Made by a program: the position numbers and the translations under genes. 64,000 nt of DNA from Datura wrightii (Eukaryota; Streptophyta; Magnoliopsida; Solanales; Solanaceae): NCBI GenBank assembly GCA_035772735.1, contig JASDFA010000007.1, forward strand, positions 79,061,501-79,125,500, read 5' to 3'. The stretch's first letter is position 1, and each line of letters opens with the position of its first letter. Below the pieces are notes generated by a model, which worked only from the letters and a program-made list of their open reading frames with translations, was not told the DNA's origin and did no database searches. Positions 32,181-42,968 of the stretch are shown one piece after another.

Positions 32181-33119
32181 ATGACATCTTGGAATATAAA
32201 TGGTGGATACGCATATTTCGGCGAATCTTGCATGCATTGTGGAGGACCCCACTTGTGGCAAAACTGTAACACGTGCAATATATGTGGGTGTCAATATGGC
32301 CATTGGGGTGATTGTCCAAAGGCATATTCCCCTCCCCCAAGCCCCTACTATGATCCTTTTGTTGTTTTTGCTGAATATAGGCATGTTGAAAATGAGGACT
32401 TGGGACGCCAAGTTCAAATAGAGGACATGATGAAACAACTCCTGGAGAAATTAGAAGCAATGAAGGAGTCAGTGGCAGAATTGATAATTCAGCAAAAGGA
32501 GAATGCAGAGGCTGTAAGCAGGATTAGCGTCAAACTCACAGAGATGTGTGCTGAGGCTGAAGCTTGTGATAATTTGCAGGTGACAGTTTTAGCCGATATT
32601 CAAGAGGAACTACAAGAGGAATACAAGGGTGAATTTTTGGATGAAGCCCAACAATTAGAATCTCTTGAGTGTCTCCGTGATCGGCTCATACCTATAGAAA
32701 TTCCAGTCATGGAAGAAGAAAAAGAATATCTCCCATTTGACCTTAATGGAGAAATAGATGTCGATGTTGAAAAGGTGTACACAAGTAAGGAAGTCAAGCA
32801 CAAAGCAATTTCAGAGTTGAGGTGTATTGGACCACACTCTACGCATTTCTCGACATTAAGTTTGGTTGACAACATAGAAATAGAGTCTTCCAAGTTTATA
32901 GAGAAATGTCTAGAGGAGGACCAAGCCCCATATATTCTGAAATTTGCTGACTCAGAGAGACAAAATGACTTCGCTTACATAAGGGCCAATAGGTTCAAAA
33001 GAAAACATCTACTGCTTGGTCCTTACAATTTTTCACCACCACCCCTAGAGCATAAGAGGAAATTAGAAAAGAAATTAGGGGTGAGATTCATATCCTCAAG
33101 GTGGACGAAAAAGTGGTGA
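32181..33119 (+). CDS. Unrecognised 312-aa Cys/His-rich coiled-coil protein in element D
   Basis: Intact frame from ATG 32181 to TGA 33117-33119. The frame is open six codons further upstream but has no ATG there. Residues about 12-47 hold a Cys/His cluster: CMHCGGPHLWQNC (CX2CX3HX4C) then CNICGCQYGHWGDC (CX2CX5HX3C), resembling but not equal to a retroviral zinc knuckle. A proline-rich stretch follows (PPPSPYYDP). Next is a heptad-like acidic/Leu-rich region (about 80-165, from MMKQLLEKLEAMKESVAEL), predicted to be a coiled coil. Then come an acidic middle and a basic C-terminus (HKRKLEKKL...RWTKKW). It might substitute for gag in RNA binding or packaging. That is inference. I recognise no catalytic domain. 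Confidence 0.75.
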   Translation: MTSWNINGGYAYFGESCMHCGGPHLWQNCNTCNICGCQYGHWGDCPKAYSPPPSPYYDPFVVFAEYRHVENEDLGRQVQIEDMMKQLLEKLEAMKESVAELIIQQKENAEAVSRISVKLTEMCAEAEACDNLQVTVLADIQEELQEEYKGEFLDEAQQLESLECLRDRLIPIEIPVMEEEKEYLPFDLNGEIDVDVEKVYTSKEVKHKAISELRCIGPHSTHFSTLSLVDNIEIESSKFIEKCLEEDQAPYILKFADSERQNDFAYIRANRFKRKHLLLGPYNFSPPPLEHKRKLEKKLGVRFISSRWTKKW

Positions 33120-33128
33120 AACTTGGTA

Positions 33129-33176
33129 CGTCGTGCCGCGACGTAAAATTAGGCGCTGCTTGGGAGGCAACCCAAG
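33129..33176 (+). promoter_or_regulatory. Double hairpin after the stop codon, element D
   Basis: CGTCG / CGACG (33129-33143) then CTTGGG / CCCAAG with loop AGGCAA (33159-33176), starting 9 nt after the ORF stop. A repeated GGTACC follows (33177-33191). Compared with A, hairpin 2 has paired changes on both arms. Confidence 0.8.
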
Positions 33177-35066
33177 GGTACCACAGGTACCATTTTAATT
33201 TCTTGCAATTGAGTTGATTTTTGTTTATTTTCATCTTGTGTTGTTTTGGTGGAAAGTTAAGCGCAGCTGGAGGGGAAGTCTGAGTACCCGTGAAGGAGGA
33301 AGCTAACAAGCATGGAAGAGAAAAAGTGTGGGGTTGAACACCCACTTATGCAAAGTCGAAGAAACGCATGCTGTCAGCTAAGCCTAAAGGCCCTAGGGAG
33401 TATTTCTCAACCTTTGTAAATTTTAATTTGATGTTATGAGGACATAGCATGATTTAAGTGTGGGGTGAGGGAAATTTCAAGGGAAATTTCAGAATTTTCT
33501 GTGCTTAACGATTTTGGTGAATGTAATGCTTGTGCAAAAGTTGGTGAGAAAATTTGAAAAATTTGAAAAATTTTTGTGAATTAAGCATGACTTCATCACC
33601 CGTTGGTTTTTCTTTTCGGTTCTTTTCCGACGGGGGGTCTTTGAACCGAAGAATAAAAAAAATTTCTTTTTCTATCCTCGGTCTGTAAATAGTGTTTTTA
33701 GTCATAGTTAGAGACTGTTTCCAACGATGGATGGATGACGACCGTCTTGAGGAAAATTAGTCGATAGGTTTTGGGTTTTTGAAACCATAACTAATTGGGG
33801 CTTGATGTTCTTTTTATGTGCTATACATGGTTGTAAGATGCAAGTATGTTCAGTATGAAGCATGCAAGTGTATAACTTTGTTTGAGACACTTAGGCTCTT
33901 GAATTTGACTCAATATGATGGAAGCTTAATTCTGAATTCTTGTGATTAGCTGAGTAAGAGTCCACTGATTGTGTCTTGATTTTAGCATGTGCCATGAGTG
34001 TAAGGTTTTTGAGTATTCTATGTTATTGTGGAATGTCTAGAACTTGCCTGGTGTGTATATAAAACGAAATGAAGGATGTGAATTGTAGGAGATGATTTAG
34101 GCATTTCTTTGAATGAACCAATTTTTAACCCTCATTATACCTACCTTGAAAAATTAATCCTAGTCAACCCCATTAAGCCTTGAGCCTATTCTTTGACAGC
34201 TGCAACATAAGCTTAATCCTTTTTCTTTCATTAGCCTTGAAATTGAACCAAAACTCCGAAGCGCTTAAAGGAAAAATCTGAAAGGGTAAAGGAGTGAGAA
34301 GAATGGAAAGGAAGGAAAAATAGCAAGTTGTAAATAGTTGAGAAAAGGAAAAAGGTGCATGTGTGTGAAAATGGTTGGTTATTAGTAGGGAGTAAGAAAA
34401 GAACTGAATGAAACATATTGCTTAAGTACTCCTTACTAATAAGCTAAAAGTGCCTAAAGAAATGGGGGAACAAAAGAGGAAAAAGAAAGATGAAAAGTGA
34501 AAAAGGTGAAGTGAGGGAAGGGAAGTTCATAATGAAGGCGTGATGTATTAAAAGCGCTTAGGAAAGATAGTCACTATTGCTGATCATAATAGTACCTACC
34601 CGCACCTGAGTTACATTACAACCTAAAAAGTCCTACTTGATCTTACATTCATACATCCTTAAATTAGTGGAATAAAACACTAAGGGCAAGCTTATGGGTC
34701 ATTACATAATGCATGTGAATTCTTTGTGAGAGTGAGCGTAATTCTATTCATGTACCCACACATGTTGTGATGTAAAAAATTGTTTTTGCATGTGATTGGG
34801 TAACTCTCTTTCCGTGAGGGGCACATGTTTAACGAAGGATAAAATTCATGTGGAATTTCTTAATCAGTTAATTTACATAAGTTTGGTAAAATTGAGAGTC
34901 GACTCTTGAGGTTAAGAAGTCTTAACACAGTTGTACTTCATTTCAATGATCAAATCAGGCATGCTCTATTTTTAGCTTGTATCTTACGTAATCATTATAG
35001 CCGTAACTTGAATTATCTTGCTAAATTAGTTATGTGGGAGTCTCCATATGCATGATATGTAAAAGG
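33177..35066 (+). other. Structured 3' non-coding region of element D
   Basis: No reading frame of note. It contains hairpin GTTATG-AGGA-CATAGC (33433-33448) followed by a PPT-like TTTAAGTGTGGGGT. Next is the inverted repeat TTCGGTTC (33615-33622) / GAACCGAA (33643-33650), then the GATGGATGGATGACGACCGT block (33726-33745). The TGTCTAGAACTTGCCTGGTG block (about 34035) and TAAGGGCAAGCTTATGGGTC (about 34681) follow. The order is the same as in A and B. Confidence 0.7.
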
Positions 35067-35103
35067 TTGTTCGAGGACAAACAAGGCTTTAAGTGTGGGG
35101 TTG
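35067..35103 (+). promoter_or_regulatory. Hairpin and polypurine tract of element D
   Basis: TTGTTCG-AGGA-CAAACAA (35067-35084, one mismatched pair), then TTTAAGTGTGGGGTTG directly before the LTR. Confidence 0.85.
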
Positions 35104-36506
35104 TGATCACGGGCAAAAATATATGCCCGAGATACTCTTTATTACTTAACTTAGTCTTGGTTATCTAAGTTATTGTATACATTTTCATGTAATTTTATAT
35201 AATGTGGAGATATGTGCTAACCAACATGATTAGCCTTTGTTTTGTAGGTTTTGATGATGTGTGAGTAACTAATCCATGAGTTGGTGAAGTAGAAGCTTGG
35301 AAACGGAATTAACACGCGAACGTCGGCAAGGAAGAGGCACAAAACAGCCCACCTGCACGTTGGCAACGTGCCACGGCAGGTGGCCTCCGCGACCAAGGGG
35401 CTGCAACGTGCTGCCCAGGCAGTGTGACACGCTGCCAACGCGGCAGGGTGCTGCCTGGGCCAATTTCGGGTGATTTTCCAGAGAGCCTCCGCGTCCGTAG
35501 CGTGTCACGGAGGCCGTGCTCCGCGATGCACTCCGTGACACGTTGCTTGTTATTCCGGGAAAGATTCCTACTAATATAAATAGCACACTTAGGTTTAGTT
35601 TTGAGAATTCAGACTTGGTGGAGCAAGGACGTGGGTTAGAAGCAGTTGAGGGACGAAAAAGCTAAGGGATTTCTTCTTTTCCTTTCTTCTTTCAATCAAT
35701 TATATGTATGATTTACACTTGTTTTAGGATGATTAATCCACAAATGAGTGGCTAATTCTCTTCCTTGCTGAGGTTTTGAATAATGGTGATGAATTTTGAT
35801 TGTTAATTATATGGTTTTCTTCTTCTTCTTCCATGTTGTTCTATTAATTCTTGTTCTTACTGCATTAGTGTGTGGCCGACACTAATGTACATCTAAAAAG
35901 TCCAATTTCACTCGAGAGAGCACGAAATTGGAAAGTTGTGAATTAATAGGGTATTGTTCTTAACTTGATTTGGGAAAATTGGGTTTTGATGTGCTTTCCT
36001 GATAGAAATATACTTGAAAGCCGTATTAGTCAATTTAGGAACCGGAATTGTAGTGCTAGGTCATAAATTGCATTTGATCACAGAAATGTAGACGAATGGT
36101 TTATGATTCTAAAGTGAAATTAAATACGAGAGTTTTAATTTCTAGGCTAATGTTCTTGGCTAGCAACATGAAGAAAAGATTAACCAAATTGTGATTATCG
36201 TCAAATTCATTGCTTGTTCTTAACCTTGGCATGCTTATATCCATAGTTTCAATTCACAGTAAATAATTGTTAATAGTTTTAGTATATATAATTTATAAAC
36301 AAAAACTTATTTAACTGTTGGTTACGTTGTTGTTAGCATAATTAGAAGTAAGATAAGAATATAGTGTACTTAGGTAATTTTACTTATCCAGAGTCTCCTT
36401 GGATCGATACTTGGATTACTTAGCCACTTTATTACTTGTTTGACCACGTGCGCTTGCGTGTCGGTTTATAATATATAATACCAACCCGAATAGCAGACAG
36501 CGAACA
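35104..36506 (+). mobile_element. 3' LTR of element D
   Basis: 1403 bp and nearly identical to 30609-32012. Palindrome 35502-35512 / 35531-35541, TATA 35575-35582. It ends AGCGAACA and is followed by TSD ACTAC. Confidence 0.92.
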
Positions 36507-36511
36507 ACTAC

Positions 36512-36666
36512 CATCTGGACTTACCCCTTACCACGACCACAAACAATGGCTAGTGATTACTTTCCACGGGTCGTGGTACCTATCGTCCTACAACTTTTTC
36601 CCAACTTTCAGTAGTTTTGCATTTTAGCTTCCCGGGTCTACTCCTAGGCACTTTCGAGGTATTACA
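36512..36666 (-). mobile_element. 5' LTR of element C, terminal part
   Basis: The outer about 155 bp of C's 5' LTR, right of element D. It ends ...GGTATTACA at 36666. It matches 3290-3406. Confidence 0.88.
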
Positions 36667-36671
36667 GTAGG

Positions 36672-37816
36672 CTTATGAATAGGTGTAATCATCCACACCC
36701 ATGACCAATCCCTCTTAAATTCATGAAATTCTAGTTGATGAATTTATGGAGTTTTAACCAAATATGTGAATCCTCTAAGTATCAATCATGTGTATGATCT
36801 AAGAAGGTCTCTAATGTTGAGTTATGGTTAATAGGAATAATTTACAATGTTTTCAATTATAAATTATGTTTTCAAGTCTTATAAATTATGATGCCCATCC
36901 ATTAAAGTTTATGAAAGTTGAGATCTTTGACAAATGTATTCAAGCATGAAGAGATGTGTATGATGAAAGTATGATTTTGAATTATCCATGTCCATGTTCA
37001 TATTTTTGAATGATCAAGTCTATGTCAAGCATGTTTAAGTATTGGGCAATCCCATATGATCAAGTATGTGTCATGATTTATCTAAATTTCATGTTATTAG
37101 CTTACCACATGGATTTGGAGTCTAGACTCCCACTATTTTTATCTTGTGGTATGGTTTGAGCTCCTCCTCATGTGATGATTTCAGATTTATGCTTGTATGT
37201 TATGAGTCATCTTTATTGAAATATGATTGAGAGCGTATAGATCTTTCTGGGAGTAGTGTCTAGCACCGAGTAGGCTAAGGGTCAGTCAACCCTATGCCTC
37301 AAAACTATGTGCCAACATGGTATATTTAGATTAATTGGGACCTCCCTTGTGAGCTTCCCCTGCCCCCAAGGAGCCTTCGACTTGATATTGGTATCATGGT
37401 AGCGTCCTTAGCCTTAGCAAGGCTTTGGATGGCTTTGCCCACTTGAGTGTAATAGTCGGGACCACGTAAGCTCTATCATGGTAATGTCCGTTATATGACA
37501 AGTCTCCCATTGTTCCTCATGATTTTAGTTATGCATGTTCATCAGTCATTTTATTATGTTTTCAATAGGTTTGACCCAATTTTTAGTTTTACTTATGACT
37601 ATCAATTTTTCAGCTTTTAGTCATTCGATTCAGTTATGATATTCAGTTATGTTTAAATTATGTTTTCATATAATAGCATGAAAGCCTTACTCTCAGACTC
37701 TTATGATGAAATGTTTTATGTTATGCATGATTTTTTATTTGACTTACTTAGCGGTTACTTATTTTACATACTCGGTACATTCCATGTACTGACGCATACT
37801 CTATGTTTTATCATTT
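36672..37816 (+). mobile_element. Element L: right part of plus-strand LTR, truncated
   Basis: Continues L after C. It is the reverse complement of the chromovirus LTR middle, with the same order of blocks as 1250-2500 read backwards. It breaks off at about 37816 (after TTTTATCATTTC), some hundreds of bases before the expected LTR end, and joins an opposite-facing LTR stub of E. The apparent small frames here (for example 37660-37887) have no support as genes. Confidence 0.7.
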
Positions 37817-37860
37817 CTAGTCTTAGGTATTTTAGGGGTATTCAAATATCTCCCCCTTTG
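37817..37860 (-). mobile_element. 3' LTR stub and polypurine tract of element E
   Basis: On minus, PPT CAAAGGGGGAGATATT (37860-37845) is followed by TGAATACCCC..., the first about 28 bp of an LTR. The 5' copy begins TGTAATACCCCGG. The stub then joins LTR L in inverted orientation. Confidence 0.75.
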
Positions 37861-38099
37861 GAATATTCGTCCTTGAATGTTGGGTAAACATACTGAATCA
37901 CTATGGAAAAACCTTTCATCCCAAATACTAGTCATCTAGAGTTGAACACCGATAGAATGATTGACTCCGAATCGAAACATATAACTGAGCTAAATTCATG
38001 AATCACACACATACATGCATTGACATAAAAGAAACTGGAACAGATAAGCTGAACATGAAACTAAATAGAGTACTAAGGAGGAAACTTATAACTCATGCT

Positions 38100-38640
38100 G
38101 GAACTTAACCAGAAGGGATTAGATAGGGGTATTTAGCCATCATATCTTCTTCTGCTTCCAACGTAGTGCCCTTAATATGTTGATTTCTCCAGAAAACCTT
38201 TACTTAGGTTACTTCTTTGTTTCTTAGCATCTGAACCTAATGATCAATAATCTCAACTAGCACCTCCTCATAGCTAAGGATATCCCTGACACCCACGCTC
38301 TCCACCAGAATAACCTAAGTTGGATAGCCCATGCACTTCTTTAAAAGCGACATATGGAAAACTGGATGTACTGAAGCCAATTCTGAGGGAAACTCTAACT
38401 CATAAGCCACCTTGCCAACACGTCTCACAATCTGGTACAGGCTAACATAACGGGGACTAAGTTTCCCCTTCCTATCGAACCTCATCACTCTTTTCATGGG
38501 GGACACCTTCAAAAACACCCAATTGTCAATTTCGAACTCAAGTTCTCTCCTCCTCACATCCGCATAGGACTTTTCGCGACTCTGATTTGTTTTCAACCTT
38601 TCCTTTATAAGCTGAACTTTCTCCATAGTCTCATGAACTA
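38100..38640 (-). pseudogene. Element E integrase C-terminus and chromodomain-like tail
   Basis: Open segment 38315-38626: MEKVQLIKERLKTNQSREKS..., SYADVRRRELEFEIDNWVFL, ...SVHPVFHMSLLKK. The tail at about 38110-38310 carries a degraded LRNKEVT...VKVFWRNQH chromodomain signature with stops. Confidence 0.82.
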
Positions 38641-39560
38641 AATTTGGTCCTATGAATGTAGCTTAACCAACTTCAAACCAACAAATAGGCGATCTACACC
38701 TTCACCCATAAAGAGCCTCAAACAGAGCAATCTGAATTCTAGAATGGTAACTATTGTTATATGCAAATTCGATGAGAGGTAAATGATCATCCTAACTATC
38801 CTTGAAATCAATTATACATGCTTCAACATATCCTCAAGAGTCTGAATGGTTCATTCAGCCTAACCATCTATTTGCGGGTGAAAAGGTGTACTAATCTTGA
38901 TCTATGTATCGAGTCCCTTCTGAAACAATCTCCAAAATTGGGAGGTAAACTGTATACCTCTATCTGATATGATGGACAAGGGCACTCCATGCAACCGAAC
39001 TAATCCCAAATATACAACATGGCATATTCCTCCATTGAATCAGTAGTTTTAACCGGTAGACAATGAGCGCCTTAGTCAACCTACCAAAATCACCCATATG
39101 GAGTCATACTGTCGACGAGTACGAGGCAACCCTGTAACAAAGTCCATATTGATTTCCTCCCACTTCCAGGTAGGGATGCTAATGTCTTGAAGTACACTGC
39201 CAGGCCTTTGATGCTCAACTTTCACCTGTTGACAATTTGGACTCTTAGCTACAAACTCTGCTATATCTTTCTTCATGCCATTCCACCAATAAACTTCCCG
39301 TAGGTCGCGGTACATCTTTGCGGCACCTGAATGTATGGAATATCTAGAACCATGAGGCTCATGCAAAATCCGCTCCCTCAAATCATAAACAACTGGAACA
39401 CACAAATGACCCTGATATCATAGTACAGCATCTCCCTCTTGAGAGAAAACCTCCACCTTCTGATTCTGAACAACTTCCTTCAACTTTACCAAAATAGGAT
39501 CCTCGTCTTTCCTAGCCTTGAATTCCATCACCAAGGAAGATTCTGATCCATTCTGAACAA
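38641..39560 (-). pseudogene. Element E integrase N-terminus and core
   Basis: Contains the zinc-binding region (HEPHGSRYSIHSGAAKM... to SPNCQQ, where the first Cys of the CPNC pair is Ser) and the core start INMDFVTGLPRTRRQYDSIW (39076-39405). The remainder toward 38641 is out of frame but recognisable (GRRCRSPI region near 38700). Confidence 0.82.
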
Positions 39561-40394
39561 TGGCTATACCATTTGTTGAGTCAATAAGAAGAACTCCTTG
39601 TCATGAAAGCCGAGGCATATCCTTCACTAACTCTTTCCTCTCCTCATCTACATGGGACACACTTTCCACAGAAATCCTACTATTAGTGTCTACCTCCACA
39701 TTTCCCTTGCCACGATGATAAAGAATACTCATATTATAATCCGAAAGAAACTCCAACCAACTTCTTTGACATAGATTTAAATCCTTCTTGGTAAAGATGT
39801 ACTGTACGCTATTGTGGTCAATAAACACATCCATATAGACTCCATACAGATAGTGTCTCCAAATCTTCAAAGAAAATACTACCGCTGCTAATGCAAGGTC
39901 ATGAGTTGGATAGTTCCTTTCATGGACTTTCAGCTGCCGGGAAGCATAGGTTATAACCTTACCATGTAGCATTAATACACAACCAAGGCCTTACCATGTA
40001 GCATTAATACACAACCAAGGTCAATCCTTGAGGCGTCACAACAAACCACAAACCCATCGGTACCCTTAGGTAGAGACAACACTAGTGCTGAGGTGAGTTC
40101 AGTCTTCAACTCTTGGAAGCCCTTCTTACTGGACTCCGACCCTTGAAACTTTACTTTCTTCTGGGCCAACTTAGTCAATGGCACTGCAATGTATGAAAAC
40201 CCTTCCGCAAACCTCCAATAGTAGTCATCTAAGCCCAAGATACTCCTAATATCTGAAGGACTAACTAGTCTAGGCCAATTCTTCACAGCTTCTATCTTTT
40301 GGGAATCCACCTGTACACCCTCACTTGACACCACATGACCAAAAAATGCTACTGAGTTTAACCAACACTCACCCTTGCCGAATTTAGCATACAA
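39561..40394 (-). pseudogene. Element E RNase H and RT C-terminus
   Basis: RT tail: YAKFGKGECWL...VAFFGHVVSSEGVQVD, then VSPSDIRSILGLDDYYWRF. RNase H: CCDASRIDLGCVLM, HDLALAAVVFSLKIWRHYLYG, FIDHNSVQYIF, and YHRGKGNVEVDTNSR. A 32-bp tandem duplication (39957-40020) shifts the frame inside RNase H. Confidence 0.85.
39957..40020. repeat. 32-bp perfect tandem duplication in element E RNase H
   Basis: Two adjacent identical 32-bp units, 39957-39988 and 39989-40020, beginning CCTTACCATGTAG. The length is not a multiple of three, so it frameshifts the gene. It looks like a slippage or repair event after insertion. Confidence 0.9.
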
Positions 40395-41075
40395 CTGTCA
40401 ATCCTTAAGAGTATATAGAACCACCCTCAAATGAGCAGCATGCTCCTCCTTTCTCTGAGAGTATATGAGAATGTCAACTATGAACACAATCACGAACATG
40501 TCAAAAAATGGCTTGAACACCCTGTTCATCAAATCCACAAAAGTTGCAGGTGTATTCATTAGTTCGAAAGACATAACTACAAACTCATAATGAGCATACC
40601 GAGTCCTGAAGACTATCTTTGGGATGTCACTCTCTCCAGCCCTGAGCTGATGATATTCGAATCTGAGGTCTATTTTTACAAAACACTTGGCACACTGAAG
40701 TTGGTCCAGAAGGTCATCAATTCTGGGGAGGGGATATCGGTTCTTGACGGTGACCTTGTTCAACTACCGATAGTCAATGCACATCTGGAGGGAACCATCC
40801 TTCTTCAGGATAAAAAAGTACTGGTGCAGCCCACGGGGATTTGCTAGGTCTAATGAAACCCTTGTTTGAGAGGTCCTTCAACTGTTCCTTCAACTCCTTT
40901 AGCTTAGTTGGATCCATTAATAGATATAGGCTGCAAAGCAGGAAGAAGGTCGAGGCCAGATTCGATCTCCCTCTCGGGAGGAATTCCCAGTAGATCATCT
41001 GGAAACACTTTTGGATATTCACACACTATAGGAACTGACTGGATAGTCAGGATTTTGTATGTAGAATTATTTACC
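40395..41075 (-). pseudogene. Element E reverse transcriptase
   Basis: Fragments: LKELKEQLKDLSNKGFIRPS, NKVTVKNRYPLPRIDDLLDQ, CFVKIDLRFEYHQLR. The catalytic motif reads FIVD at 40484-40473 instead of FIDD (GAT to GTT), so the polymerase site is destroyed. There is a frameshift near 40770-40790. Confidence 0.87.
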
Positions 41076-41540
41076 CTAAGTAGATGGTACACAACATTTA
41101 AAGATTATTTTTTTGGCCTTAAGGTAGGAAACAAAGTGACCTACAGGCATAGCTGAACAACCCTTCCACTCTAGGACTGGCGCACACAGAAATCGAAACT
41201 CTACCGCACGGGTTCTGCAATACACTGAGGCATAACATGCATATAGTGAATCCATGCAAAAGATAACATCGAAATCTATCATAGCTAGCTCTACTAAATC
41301 TTCTGAGATGACTTTCTGAAGGACTGTGACAGGGCAATTTCCGTACACCCATCGAGCTATAACTAAATGACCAACTAGAGTAGAGATTGAGAAGGGCTCT
41401 GATAGGATTTTAGGAGTGACTCCGAAACTGCTAGCAATATAGGGTGTCACAAAAGACAAAGTATTCCCTTGGTCTAACAATAAATATACATCAAAGTGGA
41501 ATACTCGTAACATACCAGTGACCATATCTGAGGAAGTGTC
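41076..41540 (-). pseudogene. Element E aspartic protease
   Basis: Open 149-codon segment: MVTGMLRVFHFDVYLLLDQGNTLS..., then DFDVIFCMDSLYACYA. The active-site Asp is present but the motif is DQGN (usually D-x-GA). Confidence 0.83.
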
Positions 41541-42768
41541 TTGCTCCTGACGAGATGCGAGGGCATAAAACCTGTTCTGGTGCTGACCACCACCTACATT
41601 GGTGGATGCACCCTTCTGAGCTGGGTGTGCAAGTGCTGCTGCTAAACTGGTAACCTGAGTATGTCCCCTACCATTACCCTGCCTGGCAAACAGACACTCC
41701 CTACACTTGTACCCGGATCTACCACACCCAAAGAAAATATCTCATCTAATCAAGCACTCCCCAATGTGATTCTTGCCACACTTCCCGTTGATAAAAAATG
41801 TACGCTCTACCTGCATGCTCCTCTACCCCCTCGATCCTGATGCTCTTGTCCTCTGACCACTCCACAATCTAGATGGAGCATTAGCCGATGGTGGCGCTGG
41901 AGCTAACAAACTCTAATAGGACTATTGACGTTGTCCGCCTCCCAACCTCAGCTGGCTGAACCCAAAACTATCTGTCCTGGCCCTCTTGGCCTCCCTCTCC
42001 CCCAAATGTGCTGCCTCCATCTGTTGGGCATACAAAACCAATCAAGGAAAGTCAATGTCCTGATAAAGCATAGCGGTCCTACAATCCTTGGCCAGGTAGT
42101 CCGCTACTCCATGCACAAACCTGCTCACCCGAGCTCTCTTCTTAGCCACCATCTCCAGTGCATATTTGGACAAGCTGGTGAACTCTAAAGTATACTGCTG
42201 GACCGTCATATTATTCTGCCTCAAGTTCATAAACTCAACTGCCTTGATCTCCCTCATCTCAAGGGGGAAAAATCCATCCAGGAATGTGGTGGGGAACTCA
42301 TCCCAACTAATGGGACCCGCTCCAACTGCTCAGCTATCCTTCCACTATTTGAACCAGATATGGGCAACCACTTACAACTGATAAGAGGCTAGGTTTGCAC
42401 ACTTCTCCCCTATCACCCCATAATGTGGGTGATATTTTGTATCTCATCAATAAACTTGTGTCGATCCTCGTCCACCTTCGATTCGAGGAACTCCGGAGGG
42501 TTCATCCTAAGAAAGTTCCTGACTCTTGCAGCTACGGCATTCCTATTTTAGGGAACATGTGCTACCACCTGTTGGTTGACCTGGGTGGTCAATGCCAGAG
42601 CCAACATATGGATGCCTACCCTAAACTCTGTGCTGGCAACCTTCTTGGGCATATGATCCTCGGGGGATGGTGGGGCCTGCTCTTGCCAATCCCCATTGCC
42701 ATTCTTATGGCCATTTCCTTTTCCGTTTCTTCTTCTATTAACTCAGCGAGGAGGGATGGTTCTAAAAA
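41541..42768 (-). pseudogene. Element E gag and zinc-knuckle region
   Basis: Recognisable gag segment 42042-42257 (LRQNNMTVQQYTLEFTSLSK...RVSRFVHGVADYL) in the same order as C and H. Cys/His remnants lie at about 41690-41800. Several frames and stops are needed. Confidence 0.78.
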
Positions 42769-42952
42769 TACATATATAAGGAATTAGAAGGATAGAGAGA
42801 CATTCCATTGCATGAAATAGATCATGAAAAAAGGGAAGTTTTCCTAAAATATCTCGTAGCCTCTTCGTCATAAGTGTGGAATGACTCACACCCATGAAAA
42901 AGACTCTACTTAACACGACTTTCCGAAAACCCAGGACACTTCAATACCTAAT

Positions 42953-42964
42953 GCTCTGATACCA
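42953..42964 (-). promoter_or_regulatory. Primer-binding site of element E, initiator tRNA-Met
   Basis: The minus strand reads TGGTATCAGAGC, four bases from the LTR start at 42969. Confidence 0.88.
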
Positions 42965-42968
42965 AGTT

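Larger units (their letters stand above)
30609..36506 (+). mobile_element. Element D: short non-autonomous LTR element with an unrelated ORF
   Basis: 5.9 kb, LTRs of 1404 and 1403 bp, exact TSD, tRNA-Asp PBS, PPT. The interior holds a single 312-aa ORF plus a roughly 2-kb structured tail. It has no gag, protease, RT, RNase H, integrase or ORF2. The tail is homologous to that of element I, and the R/U5 part of the LTR to that of A. It is therefore a derivative of the Athila-like group with its coding block replaced. Confidence 0.92.
862..36666 (-). mobile_element. Element C: Tekay/Del-type chromovirus, minus strand, split by elements A, B and D
   Basis: Both LTRs begin and end TGT...ACA. The flanks are GTAGA (857-861) and GTAGG (36667-36671), a 5-bp TSD with one mismatch. 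In minus-strand order: 5' LTR (36666 down to 28120, split by D), PBS for initiator tRNA-Met, gag, zinc knuckles, protease, RT (split by B), RNase H, integrase (split by A), chromodomain-like tail, purine tract, 3' LTR (3406-862). Removing the three inserts leaves roughly 10 kb, a normal size for this lineage. Many frameshifts and stops make it defective. It lies inside LTR L, so it is younger than L and older than A, B and D. Confidence 0.9.

Noticed and set aside
36672..37887. A host gene between elements C and E
   Set aside because: The sequence aligns in reverse with the middle of the chromovirus LTRs. The small frames are not conserved.
39076..39405. Integrase fragments as separate single-domain genes
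   Set aside because: Domain order and adjacent frames show that they are pieces of broken polyproteins.
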